In this document: one piece after another, positions 50,111 to 59,859 of the stretch
How the letters are laid out: every line of letters starts with the position of its first letter
How positions within the stretch are numbered: position 1 is the stretch's first letter
Origin: Terriglobales bacterium
Lineage (GTDB): Bacteria; Acidobacteriota; Terriglobia; Terriglobales; Acidobacteriaceae
Assembly: GCA_015655585.1 (NCBI GenBank)
Contig: JAATEV010000115.1
Location: forward strand, 1-64,000
DNA length: 64,000 nt
Reading direction: 5' to 3'
Position numbers and translations under genes: made by a program
The notes under the pieces: generated by a model
The model's database searches: none
Told to the model about the DNA's origin: nothing
Seen by the model: the letters and a program-made list of their open reading frames with translations, nothing else

Positions 50111-50197
50111 TCGGTTTTTACTGGAGGACTTACGATCAGTCTCACCCCTGCTTCACTCACGGCCTCGATTCTCAAACCCAACTACTAGGAGAGCGTT

Positions 50198-52639
50198 ATG
50201 GTAGCGAAACAAATCGGACTTACCTCAAAATCCGCCTCGGTAAGTCTCGCAGATCTGGCCAAGGTCGCAGAGGCCCTGGGAATTCAGGTCAACCGTGATC
50301 TTCGCGATATCTGGGGAGTCTCAGCTTCAGTCTCCGCACTGCCAAACCCCGACTCCATCAACCCCGGCGTCTGGCCCATCTTTATCATGGACTCGCTGCC
50401 CGATGAAGAGGCAGGCGTTCACCTCACCGATCATCTTCAACCCTACGCGCTGGTTGCGGCAGGAGAAACATGGTCTCTGTCGGCAAGTCATGAATGCCTG
50501 GAGATGCTCGTAGACCCAAGCGGAAACTGGTTGATATCCTCCTCTGCTGTTCAGGTAGTGAACGGTGAGATTCAGGATCTCGGTTCGGAAAAATACGAAT
50601 ACCTCGTTGAGGTATCCGATCCCTCTGAAGATCCCAGCAACGCCTACATGATCAACGATGTCCTGGTTTCGGACTTCTATACGCCACGTTTCTTCGATCC
50701 CGTCGTCGCTGGCGGAGGCGTGCGCTACAGCTTCTCCGGCAAGATCACGCGGCCGCGTCAGGTATTGCCCGGCGGATACTTGAGCTGGGTGAATCCCCAG
50801 ACCGGAAAGATGCAACAACTCCAGTACTTTGAGCAGCCAACCATCATTGATCTGCCGTCTCCAGCGCCAACCTCGAACCGCACTACCTTGCGTGGAAGAG
50901 TCGACTCCGTTAGCCCATCCGCGGCTCGCTTCTCTCGCCTGCCAAAGGATGAAGCTGTTGTGGAGCGCAGAGACGTTCGCGCGGCATGGCTGGCTAGTGC
51001 AGGCGGACGACGCTCATCAGCTTACCTTCTCGCTTCCGCGCCGCGGCCTGTTCCCGTATCGAAGACCTACGACGAAGTGCTCGACATAATCGGACGCCAC
51101 AAGACCGAGTTGCTGATCGATGGTGTCTCCTCGGTTCGTCCCGGATGGAGCTTTGAAAACGACTGGATCACAAGCGATCGCGCGATCATCGTGAAGGTCG
51201 ATCCCAATACGCAGGCTACAACCCTTCCCAAGCTCCCCCGACAGATAGAGGGCATCCCCGTCGAGGCACGGCCCGACAGTGCCATCGGAGTCCTGGCACG
51301 CACTAGCCCCACAGCGTTCATAGCAGTCACAACCGGAACGCGCGGCGAGTTCCATCAGCCAGAGTTCCGCGGAGAAATAGCAGGCCCCTCGGCTCCCTCC
51401 TCCGCCATATCGGACCTCCTGGCCGCTAAGGCTAAAAAGCAGCAGATCCCCTACGTCGGTCCCGCCAACGCCACACTCGACGACATCACCGAGGAGATGT
51501 CCATCATCCTGCACGCAAGTCCCGACGCGGGCTGGGCACAACTCCAAACCTTCCTCGGCGACATCAAACACGAACTCATCGTAGGCATGTACGACTTCAC
51601 CTCTGGCCATATCCTTGAAGCAGTCAACTCCGCTCTTGATAAGAAAAATCTGGTGCTCACTCTCGATCACCCTGCAAGAAACAAGACCGCGGACCAGTCC
51701 GACGACGAGACCTTTGCCGCGTTGAGTCAGACTCTGACCTCCGATCTGAAGTTCGCCTGGGCGCTCACAGATACAGACACGCACGCTCCTGTATGGATCT
51801 ATCCGCACGCCTACCACATCAAGGTAGCGGTCAAGGATAAAAAGTCCTTTTGGCTATCGAGCGGCAACTGGAACAACTCCAATCAGCCTGAGATCGATCT
51901 CACCGACACCACCAGTGCCAAGGCCATCGCAAAGAAGAGCGACCGCGACTGGCACGTAATCTGCGATAACGCGACGCTCGCAAAGACTTTCGCTGCATTC
52001 CTCAACAATGACTACACCGTGGCGTTCACGGAGGAATCAAAACCCAAGCAGATCACCGGGATGGCAGCCTCCATCTCTGTTCCTGTGCCGGATGCCATCC
52101 TGCCGACAGCGGCGGCTCGTGCTCCGATGAGCTTTTTCCCACCAAAGACCATCTCCGGAAAAATCCGCGTTCAACCTTTGCTTACACCTGACCCCGGCTC
52201 CTATCAGCCCAAAGTCCTCGAACTGATTAAGTCGGCGACGAAGACCTTCTACATGCAGACACAGTACATCCATACCAGCGATGCAGCCAACGATGCCGCA
52301 CACATGGAGTTGATTCAGGCCATCGTCGACCGCATCGAGGCAGGAGTCGATGTGCGACTGATTACAAGCCAATATCAGACCAAAGACTGGATCGAAAAGC
52401 TGAAGGACGCAGGCGTTCAAACAACTGACCATCTCCGCATCCAGGCCAACGTCCATAACAAGGGCATCACCGTCGATTCGAAGATAGTCATGGTAAGCAG
52501 TCAGAACTGGTCTGCGGAAGGCACCCTGCGCAATCGCGATGCGGGCGTCATCATCTATAACGAGGAGGCCGCCGCATACTTCGAGCAGATCTTCCTGCAC
52601 GATTGGGCCTACCTCGCCAGCGCAAAGTCAGTAGACTAA
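50198..52639 (+). CDS. Large phospholipase D-like (two-HKD) protein
   Basis: 813 residues without a signal peptide. The first 400 residues include an N-terminal part with MVAKQIGLTSKSASVSLADL and a region unlike known domains. Two PLD half-sites follow: HIKVAVKDKKSFWLSSGNWN (His-x-Lys, near residue 545) and HNKGITVDSKIVMVSSQNWS (near residue 752). Together they would form one phosphodiesterase/phosphatidyltransferase site. The Asp of the canonical HKD is present as D in KDKK and VDSK. Substrate may be phospholipid, nucleic acid or other phosphodiester. The ATG has AGGAGAG upstream. Confidence 0.82.
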   Translation: MVAKQIGLTSKSASVSLADLAKVAEALGIQVNRDLRDIWGVSASVSALPNPDSINPGVWPIFIMDSLPDEEAGVHLTDHLQPYALVAAGETWSLSASHECLEMLVDPSGNWLISSSAVQVVNGEIQDLGSEKYEYLVEVSDPSEDPSNAYMINDVLVSDFYTPRFFDPVVAGGGVRYSFSGKITRPRQVLPGGYLSWVNPQTGKMQQLQYFEQPTIIDLPSPAPTSNRTTLRGRVDSVSPSAARFSRLPKDEAVVERRDVRAAWLASAGGRRSSAYLLASAPRPVPVSKTYDEVLDIIGRHKTELLIDGVSSVRPGWSFENDWITSDRAIIVKVDPNTQATTLPKLPRQIEGIPVEARPDSAIGVLARTSPTAFIAVTTGTRGEFHQPEFRGEIAGPSAPSSAISDLLAAKAKKQQIPYVGPANATLDDITEEMSIILHASPDAGWAQLQTFLGDIKHELIVGMYDFTSGHILEAVNSALDKKNLVLTLDHPARNKTADQSDDETFAALSQTLTSDLKFAWALTDTDTHAPVWIYPHAYHIKVAVKDKKSFWLSSGNWNNSNQPEIDLTDTTSAKAIAKKSDRDWHVICDNATLAKTFAAFLNNDYTVAFTEESKPKQITGMAASISVPVPDAILPTAAARAPMSFFPPKTISGKIRVQPLLTPDPGSYQPKVLELIKSATKTFYMQTQYIHTSDAANDAAHMELIQAIVDRIEAGVDVRLITSQYQTKDWIEKLKDAGVQTTDHLRIQANVHNKGITVDSKIVMVSSQNWSAEGTLRNRDAGVIIYNEEAAAYFEQIFLHDWAYLASAKSVD

Positions 52640-52658
52640 CGAAGCATCTCCCTTGAAA

Positions 52659-52682
52659 GGGGCGTGGCACCAGCCGCGCCCC
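52659..52682. terminator. GC-rich hairpin between convergent genes
   Basis: GGGGCGTGGC (52659-52668), loop ACCA, GCCGCGCCCC (52673-52682) form a 10-bp stem with one T-G pair, 20 bases after the phospholipase D-like stop. No T-run follows, so it is only terminator-like. It stands between that gene and the convergent DUF2182 gene. Confidence 0.45.
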
Positions 52683-52738
52683 GAGTCCCCTGTTATCAAT
52701 ACAACTTTTCCATCCCCATCTTCAGCTAGCTCACCTTT

Positions 52739-53533
52739 TCAGGTGAAGCGGCCTCTCCACGCAGTAGACCATAGTCCATTTCCATGGATGCGAATCCGCA
52801 TCTGCGCGATCAGGATACGTGTCGCTTTCCCCAATCCCCTCACTCGCCACGACGGCAATTCCGGTTCTTCCAATTTTTCGCAGCAAAGAAGAACCGTAAC
52901 TGCTGCCATCGCCCCCAGGTGATACATCGGTGCCAGCATCGCCCAGAGCATCCAGGCCCAGCAGGAAGAAACGCACCAGATTCCATGTACCATGCCGAAA
53001 CGCAATGCAGAGATATCTGCCGCAACTCCAAACGCCGACAACTTCGCAGGTGCATGGCAACGATTGAGACTAACCTGCTTAGTCGGCGAGACCTGCCATA
53101 CAACTGCAACCAGAAACATGACGACGGACGGCAGATAGGAGTGAGCAAAAATCAGCCTGATCCACATCTCGATCAAAAGAAGTACAACTCCGGCCGCCAT
53201 CCAGACGACCCCATACCCACCCAGGAAGAATGCGATCGAACGCAATCGCCGATGCGCGAAGCTGCGCAGGTAGACATAGTAGATCGGCTGGGTCAGTACC
53301 GGCAGCATCATCGCAGCCAGCATCAGCATCCAGCCGGATACCACCGCTGTCAGAGTGTTCATAGCCAACAGCATAGAGAGCGACGCCGGAAACGATCCTG
53401 CGCTGATATCGATTGCTCCGCAATGAGCCAAGGCACCACCCCGGGGCTCTGCGATTAGCAGAACCCACGCGACAGCGGCAATCAGCAGCACAAGGTTGCG
53501 GACTCGTGCCGCCTCCCTTGGGTTATAGATCAC
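52739..53533 (-). CDS. DUF2182 multi-pass membrane protein
   Basis: 264 residues with six or seven transmembrane segments (NLVLLIAAVAWVLLIAEP; WMLMLAAMMLPVLTQP; IAFFLGGYGVVWMAAGVVLL; VVMFLVAVVWQVSPTKQ; WAWMLWAMLAPMYHLGAM). The AAMMLP segment with conserved Met, and the SPTKQVSLNRCHAP motif after the fourth helix, are characteristic of DUF2182, predicted metal-binding membrane proteins. Its start overlaps the tyrosinase stop (ATGA), so they form a two-gene operon; copper supply to the tyrosinase is a plausible but unproven role. Confidence 0.85.
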   Translation of the reverse strand: MIYNPREAARVRNLVLLIAAVAWVLLIAEPRGGALAHCGAIDISAGSFPASLSMLLAMNTLTAVVSGWMLMLAAMMLPVLTQPIYYVYLRSFAHRRLRSIAFFLGGYGVVWMAAGVVLLLIEMWIRLIFAHSYLPSVVMFLVAVVWQVSPTKQVSLNRCHAPAKLSAFGVAADISALRFGMVHGIWCVSSCWAWMLWAMLAPMYHLGAMAAVTVLLCCEKLEEPELPSWRVRGLGKATRILIAQMRIRIHGNGLWSTAWRGRFT

Positions 53534-55131
53534 TGCCCCTCCCGGTAGACGTTGACTCGTCCAACAGTAATCTCTGCGCCATCCGAGACCGGGCGGCTTG
53601 GAACAATCGTAACCCGCAAACTACCGGAATCCAACGCATTGTCGATATGCAGCCGATCGACGATGGCGCTGATATCGAGTAAGAAGTTCAACCCTCCGCC
53701 TAAGTGCTTTCCATCGGCAAGGCTGGCTCGCCGCAGGCCAAAGAGGCCGACCGTTCCGGCAAGTAACTCCGGATGATCAGACGGAGTCGCGCCTTCCGGA
53801 AGATCGATAAAGACACTCAGAGCGATTGCATCATGCGTTCCGCGAACATTCTCTAGGTTCAAATACACGCGGTCAGGGGTCGAAGTCTGCGCCACCATAG
53901 CCAGACTATGAACGACCTTCTGCTGCACATCCGTATCGAGTGCCACCGTCGTAGATGCACCCGAACCCGTAATAGACACGGCGCTATTGTTGGCGCCCAC
54001 AAGTTCCACGGTATTCCTTACCGGCCCGGCAGCAACAGCAGACATGGGAGCGGCGACTCCAAGAGTATTCAGCCGTTGTGCCAGCAGATCCACAGCCGGA
54101 GCCTGCGTCAAATTTTCATAAGTGTAGTTCATCTGGCTCAGGCTGTTGACGTCTTTCGGCGCATAACGCCACGATTTTTTTCCAGGCATCGGCATAACGA
54201 ACTCTCGTTCGCCACTGGCCGCAGGACCTTTCAGCCAGTTAGCATCGCTAGGATTCGTATGCGCCGGATTAGAATTCCAGACTGCCCACATACGGTCGAT
54301 ATTGGAATGGTGCAAATAAAAGATCGGATCAAGCCCCGCGAGTCCTGGGTCCGACATCAACCCATAAACCGTATCGGAAACCGAACCGCCCACAAACACG
54401 TGCGTCAGATTATGCGGGTCCTGCTCAAGATTTCCCGATGGATACAAATCACCATGCCAGAAGCCAGTCAACGGCCCGCCAAAACCCGGCAGTGGCGTAT
54501 TCCCGTTAGAACCCGTATAGACACTATTGGAAAGGCACTTCTCCGTAACGATTCCGTTGAAGCCCGGAGGGGGCGGATACTTCTTCAAAGCCGCTACCGT
54601 CGGATCGAAGACAATGTTATTCGCATAAGGACCGTAGCGGGCAGTGACGAAGAGAGGATTGGAGCTGCCGTCCGGCATACTCTGCTGAGTAAATGCAGGA
54701 GGGATCTCGAACTCATCAGCCGGTCCAAAATAATCCCAATAAGGAAGCGCCCACGTGTCAGGCCCTTTGGCCTGCACAATGTCCTCACGAAGCTGTGCTT
54801 CCAGTGCAACAAGATATCCGCGATGCCACGGCGCAAAAAACCAGCTCTGGTGCTGGCATTGGTTCCAGTAAGTTTTTACAGCATTGGGCTTCGGCAGAGG
54901 CGTCGTTGGAACCTTCGGCACACCGGGAATATATCCCCATCCAGGAAACTTTCCGGGGTCGTTATCGGCCGTCACATATTCGCCGTGGATAGCGGCGAAA
55001 AACCACCAGCTCGCAGGATCATCCAAAGATCGCGCCATCATCGTTCTAACGCCGATTGCATACCAGTACAGATCTTGATTATCGAAAGTTCCACCCTTAT
55101 TCCAGGCATTTGCACGCGTAAAATTGGCCAT
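53530..55131 (-). CDS. Tyrosinase-family type 3 copper oxidase
   Basis: 533 residues. CuA ligands are visible as H49 (AIHGEY), H94 (QCQHQSWFF) and H103 (APWHRGYL); CuB ligands lie in HNLTHVF and DPIFYLHHSNIDRMW. The catalytic domain covers about 10-330; the C-terminal part (about 370-530) is beta-rich and may cover the active site as in plant-type polyphenol oxidases. No signal peptide is seen. The ATG at 55129-55131 has GAGGAG upstream. It should oxidise phenols to quinones, with the natural substrate unknown. It is in operon with DUF2182. Confidence 0.9.
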   Translation of the reverse strand: MANFTRANAWNKGGTFDNQDLYWYAIGVRTMMARSLDDPASWWFFAAIHGEYVTADNDPGKFPGWGYIPGVPKVPTTPLPKPNAVKTYWNQCQHQSWFFAPWHRGYLVALEAQLREDIVQAKGPDTWALPYWDYFGPADEFEIPPAFTQQSMPDGSSNPLFVTARYGPYANNIVFDPTVAALKKYPPPPGFNGIVTEKCLSNSVYTGSNGNTPLPGFGGPLTGFWHGDLYPSGNLEQDPHNLTHVFVGGSVSDTVYGLMSDPGLAGLDPIFYLHHSNIDRMWAVWNSNPAHTNPSDANWLKGPAASGEREFVMPMPGKKSWRYAPKDVNSLSQMNYTYENLTQAPAVDLLAQRLNTLGVAAPMSAVAAGPVRNTVELVGANNSAVSITGSGASTTVALDTDVQQKVVHSLAMVAQTSTPDRVYLNLENVRGTHDAIALSVFIDLPEGATPSDHPELLAGTVGLFGLRRASLADGKHLGGGLNFLLDISAIVDRLHIDNALDSGSLRVTIVPSRPVSDGAEITVGRVNVYREGQ

Positions 55132-55763
55132 TTCCTTCTCCTCTTGCCAAGTGTGTTCTGGTCCGTTTCGTGTAAGCCCCGCGCTGCAATCCGCATGAAC
55201 GCTAGTCATTCAGACAGACGCCGGAGATATGCTGCCGCAAACCTAAGGCTAAGACCTTTCGGGCTGCGACTGGTAAATCTGACTGGTGAAATTGTTCATG
55301 TATCTACATGGCGCAACTCAGTGCGAACCATGCATCCTCTCCATCGATTCACTCTTCATCGGTGTAATCCCATCCTTGACCACTTCATATCAAGCGATAG
55401 GGACACGAACCCCGCGACTCCCTCTGCAGAACACTCAGGGAAGGAGCTTGGTATGCGCTCCCCGAAGAGGTAATTGCGCTGTTTGCTGATTTGTAGAATT
55501 GGTTTGCGCGAAAGCTAAAGGAGCAAGAGAAACCAGGCAGAAGCAACGAAAAACAAACATGAACGCCCCCGAAATGTGAAATTGAGCAACACATAAAACA
55601 GAGGTCTGGGAAAGGAAAAGAAGAACGAAGCAACTATAGGAAACTCCAAATAGGAACGCAAATGAATTTCCGAAATATACGTTTGCTTACCGTCTATCTA
55701 GTTAAGTAATGCAGATTGTTCAGAGACTACTGTACTCATCGCCCGAAGCTGAAATTCATCTGG
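55132..55763. other. Gene-free stretch upstream of the tyrosinase operon
   Basis: 632 bases between the tyrosinase start and the end of the TonB receptor gene, moderately AT-rich towards 55500-55720. It should hold the tyrosinase promoter and the receptor terminator. I found no convincing promoter, riboswitch, RNA gene or hairpin, and the open frames inside are short and not protein-like. Confidence 0.5.
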
Positions 55764-57662
55764 TCAGCGCGTATAAGACAGCCCCGAGCTTACGTAGATC
55801 CCCGGCGAAGGAAAGCCCACGAACTCCTGATAGTGCGAATTGAACGCGTTCTCGAACCGCATATGCCATACAAGCCGCGAGCTCAACTTACGCTCCACTG
55901 CAATCGTGGACATCGTATAGCGTGGCACCGTCATCTTCTCCGGCACAGGCACCTGATAATCAAACCGCCGCCCCACCCACGTAGTATCCATCCGCACAAC
56001 GAACTGCCGAGGCAGCACAAGCCGCAGATGCAGCGCCTCGCTCCAGCGTGGAACATCGCGAAGACGATCACTTGTGCCGATCAATCCAGCGTCAACATAC
56101 GTCACCGAGCCCCCAACGCGAATCCTGCGAAACTCCGCCAACACATCCAGATCGCTGCCCCGTGCAAATGCGCTGCTGCGATTCACTAGCTTGAACAGTG
56201 TCGGGCTGAAGTCGGTCAGATTGTCATAGCGGTTGTCGAAGTACGTCAGCGACGAGCGCACATGCGAATGAAAAAATGCGTGTGAGACTCCAGCATCGTA
56301 AGTACGGCCAGTCTCCGGCTTCAAATCAGGGTTGCCCACCAACGGGCTGCCTAGAGAATAGAACGACGGCAGCTTGAATCCCTGCCCATAGCTCAAGTGC
56401 AGTTGATACCCTCGAAAATTCCATGAGCCACCAGCACGCGACGACAACTTCACGCCATAGTCATTGGTCTGCTGCACGTTCAGCCCAGCGGTAAGCGAGC
56501 CAAAGCTTCGCGCAGCAATCACCGTTCCCGAAGCGTTGAACGTGTGCCGGTCAAGCTGATAGTTCGCAGGCAGATAGCCGCCAAGGTTGCCGCTCGAAGA
56601 CCCGCTCTCACGCAGCCACGAGACCGAAGAGTAAGTCGTACCCCACGGTCGGAATGCATACTGCTGCGAGCTCAGAGCATCGAAGCGCAGGAAGCGAGTA
56701 TCGCTGAGTGTGCTCGGAACATAAGAAGGGCCCGGCGGAATACTATCGAAGATAGCAGGGCTGTTATCGCTGCCAACACGTGAAAAAATCCCGGCGCGCG
56801 CATCGTAAGAAAATCGCGGCGTCAACGACTGCCGGAACGTGCCTCCAGTCGATACCTGGTCCGCGATGTTCACCTCAGGCGTGTTCACCAGTGCGTACAG
56901 CGGCCCTCCGCTGCTCACAGGCAGCTCCGAATCCGAAAGCCGATTCCATCGCGCAAAGCCATCGAGCGAGCTTCCACTCGAAAACCGATGGTTCGCCAGC
57001 ACATTCGCCGTACCCAGCATCGACCCATCGTTCAGAACCTGCTGGCCGATCCGCATAAAGCTCCCACCCGCCGCCACGCCGCTCGCGCCATGCACCCACG
57101 AGCCTCCTCCGTTGGCATACGCATAGCCATACTGCCCACCTTCCGCCGATACATGGAACCGAGGCATCTCCTCCGGCCTCCGCAGCACCACGTTCACCAC
57201 GCCGCTGATAGCCTCCGAGCCATAGACCGTCGAGAGTGGCCCGCGAAAGATATCAATGCGTTCAATGCTGTCGAGGTCCAGCGTCGCAAAGTTAAAAGCG
57301 CCGCCCAGTTGGTCCCCAATGTCATTGGCCGGGATGCCGTCAATCAGCACCAGCGTGAAGTTAGGCTTCCCTCCGCGAATCGTAAGCGTAGTCAGCGAGC
57401 CCTTGCTACCGGATTGCGAAAGATGAACATTCGCATCCGAGCGCAATAGCTCCGCAACATCGCGCGCTCCACTCGCAGCCAGATCTTCCCGAGTGAATGT
57501 AGACACCGAGCCCGTCAGCAGATCGAACGGCACCGGCTCCGCATTGACTTCAACGATTGTGGTGGTAGCAGGCAGAGTCGATGCACTCTGCGCGAAGACT
57601 CCCGGCACAAAAATAAGTGCGCAGAGAATCATTGATACAAGGAATGGGAAAAAGCTCAACAA
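55764..57662 (-). CDS. TonB-dependent outer-membrane receptor (BtuB-like)
   Basis: 632 residues. A signal peptide (LVSMILCALIFVPGVFAQ) and a possible TonB box near TTTIVEVNAEP precede the plug domain (about 45-155; LTIRGGKPNFTLVLIDGIPAN, IDIFRGPLSTVYGSEAISGV split here), and a 22-strand barrel ending SSGLSYTR with a terminal aromatic/Arg pattern. Size and plug resemble BtuB-like transporters. The ligand (cobalamin, metal chelate, other) is unknown; no cobalamin riboswitch was found upstream. It lies between the tyrosinase operon and the divergent VioB-like operon, so uptake linked to copper or to a pigment-like product is conceivable. Confidence 0.88.
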   Translation of the reverse strand: MLSFFPFLVSMILCALIFVPGVFAQSASTLPATTTIVEVNAEPVPFDLLTGSVSTFTREDLAASGARDVAELLRSDANVHLSQSGSKGSLTTLTIRGGKPNFTLVLIDGIPANDIGDQLGGAFNFATLDLDSIERIDIFRGPLSTVYGSEAISGVVNVVLRRPEEMPRFHVSAEGGQYGYAYANGGGSWVHGASGVAAGGSFMRIGQQVLNDGSMLGTANVLANHRFSSGSSLDGFARWNRLSDSELPVSSGGPLYALVNTPEVNIADQVSTGGTFRQSLTPRFSYDARAGIFSRVGSDNSPAIFDSIPPGPSYVPSTLSDTRFLRFDALSSQQYAFRPWGTTYSSVSWLRESGSSSGNLGGYLPANYQLDRHTFNASGTVIAARSFGSLTAGLNVQQTNDYGVKLSSRAGGSWNFRGYQLHLSYGQGFKLPSFYSLGSPLVGNPDLKPETGRTYDAGVSHAFFHSHVRSSLTYFDNRYDNLTDFSPTLFKLVNRSSAFARGSDLDVLAEFRRIRVGGSVTYVDAGLIGTSDRLRDVPRWSEALHLRLVLPRQFVVRMDTTWVGRRFDYQVPVPEKMTVPRYTMSTIAVERKLSSRLVWHMRFENAFNSHYQEFVGFPSPGIYVSSGLSYTR

Positions 57663-57820
57663 GTAGGTCCCAAAGACTTCTCAGCGAAAGATAAGTGCAG
57701 TGGAACTGATACTAGCACGCAGAAGAAATCTCGCAACTTTCACTTGACTCCATCCGAGCTCTTATGACAAAGTCCTCTTCAGCAATCTTTCCCATCCAGC
57801 AGAGCAGGTAGGATCTCCCC

Positions 57821-58750
57821 ATGCAAAGGCTTTCCGACGAAGCCACCGAGCAGTTGAAGAATGCGCCATCCGCGCCGCCTCCCACCCCACCCGTTTACCC
57901 CACATACGGCGTTCACAACCCTCCCGAGTACAGCCCCTGCGCCGCGCCCGACTGTCTTTACAGCCGCGGTCCCGGCGAGCCATCCGATCCAATCCTGCCG
58001 CTCTACTGGACGGCGAAGTGGAAGATGTATCGCGTGTACAACCAGTACGCCGAATATCCGCCGCCATACGATGGCGCTCCGCCACCGCCGTTGAAAGAGG
58101 GCGTAGACTACGAAGTCTCCAACGGAGCAAGCTACTACGACAGCACCTGGCGCGGCCCCAACGGCGAACAAGGCGCGATGATGGAATTCTACGAAGATCG
58201 CGCGCTGCCCATCTTCCCCGGACCGAACCACTACAGTTGCGCCTACATCTCGCTCGGCAACAACGCATACTTCCTCACCTTCAAGGACAACCGTCCCGCC
58301 AGCATGGCGCCCGTGTGCCTCTTCTCCGCGCTCAACCATCCACCCATGCGCGACTTCATCAAGCATCTCCCCTACAGCAAGGGAGACAGCGACCGCCTCG
58401 ACGGACGCGTGCAGGCATACTCCATCTGGACAAGCCCCTCCGGCAATCAGCCTCCCATTCAGGTAGGAGCAAGCCCCGACCGCACCAAGGAAGGCGCTGT
58501 GCTCTTCGGCTACGCCTTCAACAGTGAGTGGACAGAGGAGCGCAACGGCTCACTGCCCATGCTGTACCGTCTGCCGCAGTCCTTCTACTTCTCCGGATGG
58601 GCGGGTAATCCACCCAACGCGCCCATCGTAAGTCAGAACTTTTACGACTTCTCCATCACCAAGCCGGACCCCGCTAAAACGTGGGATCTGGTAGCAGAGT
58701 TCGCCGCAGGAAATCCCATCCCAGTCTGCAACTTCGGTTCTGGTTCCTAA
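57821..58750 (+). CDS. Unknown protein leading the VioB-like operon
   Basis: 309 residues, no signal peptide or membrane helix, rich in Pro, Tyr and aromatic residues. The N-terminus is Pro-rich (APPPTPPVYPTYG, EYPPPYDGAPPPP) followed by a globular region with WKMYRVYNQYAEY, YDSTWRGPNGEQGAMMEFYE and a C-terminal FYFSGWAGNPPNAPIVSQNF. I recognise no family. It is followed after 65 bases by the ferritin-like gene, so it is probably co-transcribed with the two VioB-like genes. The ATG has AGGTAGGA upstream. Confidence 0.75.
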   Translation: MQRLSDEATEQLKNAPSAPPPTPPVYPTYGVHNPPEYSPCAAPDCLYSRGPGEPSDPILPLYWTAKWKMYRVYNQYAEYPPPYDGAPPPPLKEGVDYEVSNGASYYDSTWRGPNGEQGAMMEFYEDRALPIFPGPNHYSCAYISLGNNAYFLTFKDNRPASMAPVCLFSALNHPPMRDFIKHLPYSKGDSDRLDGRVQAYSIWTSPSGNQPPIQVGASPDRTKEGAVLFGYAFNSEWTEERNGSLPMLYRLPQSFYFSGWAGNPPNAPIVSQNFYDFSITKPDPAKTWDLVAEFAAGNPIPVCNFGSGS

Positions 58751-58815
58751 GCCGGGTCTCACCGGCACGATCGTTCCTCATCTCCATCGAACCAACAACT
58801 CCTAAGGAGGGGCAT

Positions 58816-59859
58816 GTGATTCGCTTGTCCGTCAGTAAGCTCACGACCATTCAGGATGCGCAATCCCTGCTGCAAACAGCAGTGGGTGTGGAGTTCGGCA
58901 CTCTGCCGCCGTATCTCTACGCGCTCTATTCCATTCCGCCGAACACCAACTCCGCCTCCAGCCAGTTGATCCGCTCCGTCGCCTTGCAGGAGATGATCCA
59001 CATGTGCCTCGCCTGCAACATCCTCAACGCGCTCGGCGGCGATCCCATCGTCAAGGTGCAGAACTACCCCGGCCCCTTGCCCGGAGACATTGGCCCCAAC
59101 GGCACGCCGCTGACTCTCCATCTTCTTCCCTTCTCCAAAGACGCCATGGCGCAGGCCATGGCCATCGAAGAGCCGGAGAATCCACCCGACTATCCCGTCA
59201 AGACCGCGGCGCTCCTCGCACAGGCAACGCCCAAGGCCATGACCATCGGGCAGTTTTACGACGCGCTCGACAAGTTCCTCGCTACCTTGCCCGCAAGCGT
59301 ATGGCACCAGAATCGGAACCAGATCGTAGACAATCAGTTCTTTACCGGGCAGCTCTTCGCCGTCAACAGTTACGCGGATGCCCACAACGCAATCACGCAG
59401 ATCGTCTCCGAAGGCGAAGGCACCAGCGAAGGCAGCGAATACAACCCGCTCGACTTCCAGGACCAGCCCGCGCACTACTTCCGCTTCGGAGAAATCTTCA
59501 ACGAGCGCGTACTCACTCGCGACCCCGGCAGCAGCCTCGGCTATACATGGGGCCCGGAGAAGTTCGACGTATCCTGGCCCACCGCCGGCCACGTCATCTC
59601 CGACCCCAGCCAGCACAACTTCTCGCAGGAGCCACAGGCAGCGCAGGACGCGCAAGCCGCCTGCAACACGGCCTTCTCTTCCATGGTCGACGCACTCCAG
59701 CGCGCCGTCACCGGCACCGAAGGAGCCTTGGGAGAAGCCGCACGCTTCATGTTCGACCTCCGCATGGCCGCGCTCCACGCCTTCACCGTTCCGCTCAACA
59801 GCGGACAGGTCGCCGGCCCCGCCTTCCTTTACGTGACCGCAAGCACAGGAGATAAGTAA
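58816..59859 (+). CDS. Ferritin-like protein related to the C-terminal half of VioB
   Basis: 347 residues starting at a GTG five bases after AAGGAGG. The segment AVGVEFGTLPPYLYALYSIPP, then ALQEMIHMCLACNILNALGGDP, corresponds to the ferritin-like iminophenyl-pyruvate dimer synthase domain of VioB (first Glu in VEF, then E-x-x-H in QEMIH). The later PAHYFRFGEIFNER also fits. VioB couples two indolic imine units made by an amino-acid oxidase. Here the domain stands alone, and its stop overlaps the start of the gene for a VioB N-terminal-like protein (TAATG). The substrate need not be indolic. Confidence 0.75.
   Translation: MIRLSVSKLTTIQDAQSLLQTAVGVEFGTLPPYLYALYSIPPNTNSASSQLIRSVALQEMIHMCLACNILNALGGDPIVKVQNYPGPLPGDIGPNGTPLTLHLLPFSKDAMAQAMAIEEPENPPDYPVKTAALLAQATPKAMTIGQFYDALDKFLATLPASVWHQNRNQIVDNQFFTGQLFAVNSYADAHNAITQIVSEGEGTSEGSEYNPLDFQDQPAHYFRFGEIFNERVLTRDPGSSLGYTWGPEKFDVSWPTAGHVISDPSQHNFSQEPQAAQDAQAACNTAFSSMVDALQRAVTGTEGALGEAARFMFDLRMAALHAFTVPLNSGQVAGPAFLYVTASTGDK

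Noticed and set aside
52731-52746. TCACCT-TTTC-AGGTGA hairpin at the DUF2182 stop
   Set aside because: Only six base pairs and overlapping the stop codon, with no T-run; too weak to call a terminator.
57663-57820. Cobalamin riboswitch upstream of the BtuB-like receptor
   Set aside because: No B12-box-like sequence or multi-stem arrangement was visible in this 158-base gap.
57762-58366. Open frames antisense to the unknown gene at 57821-58750
   Set aside because: Arg/Trp-rich shadow frames; the plus-strand gene has a ribosome site and operon context.
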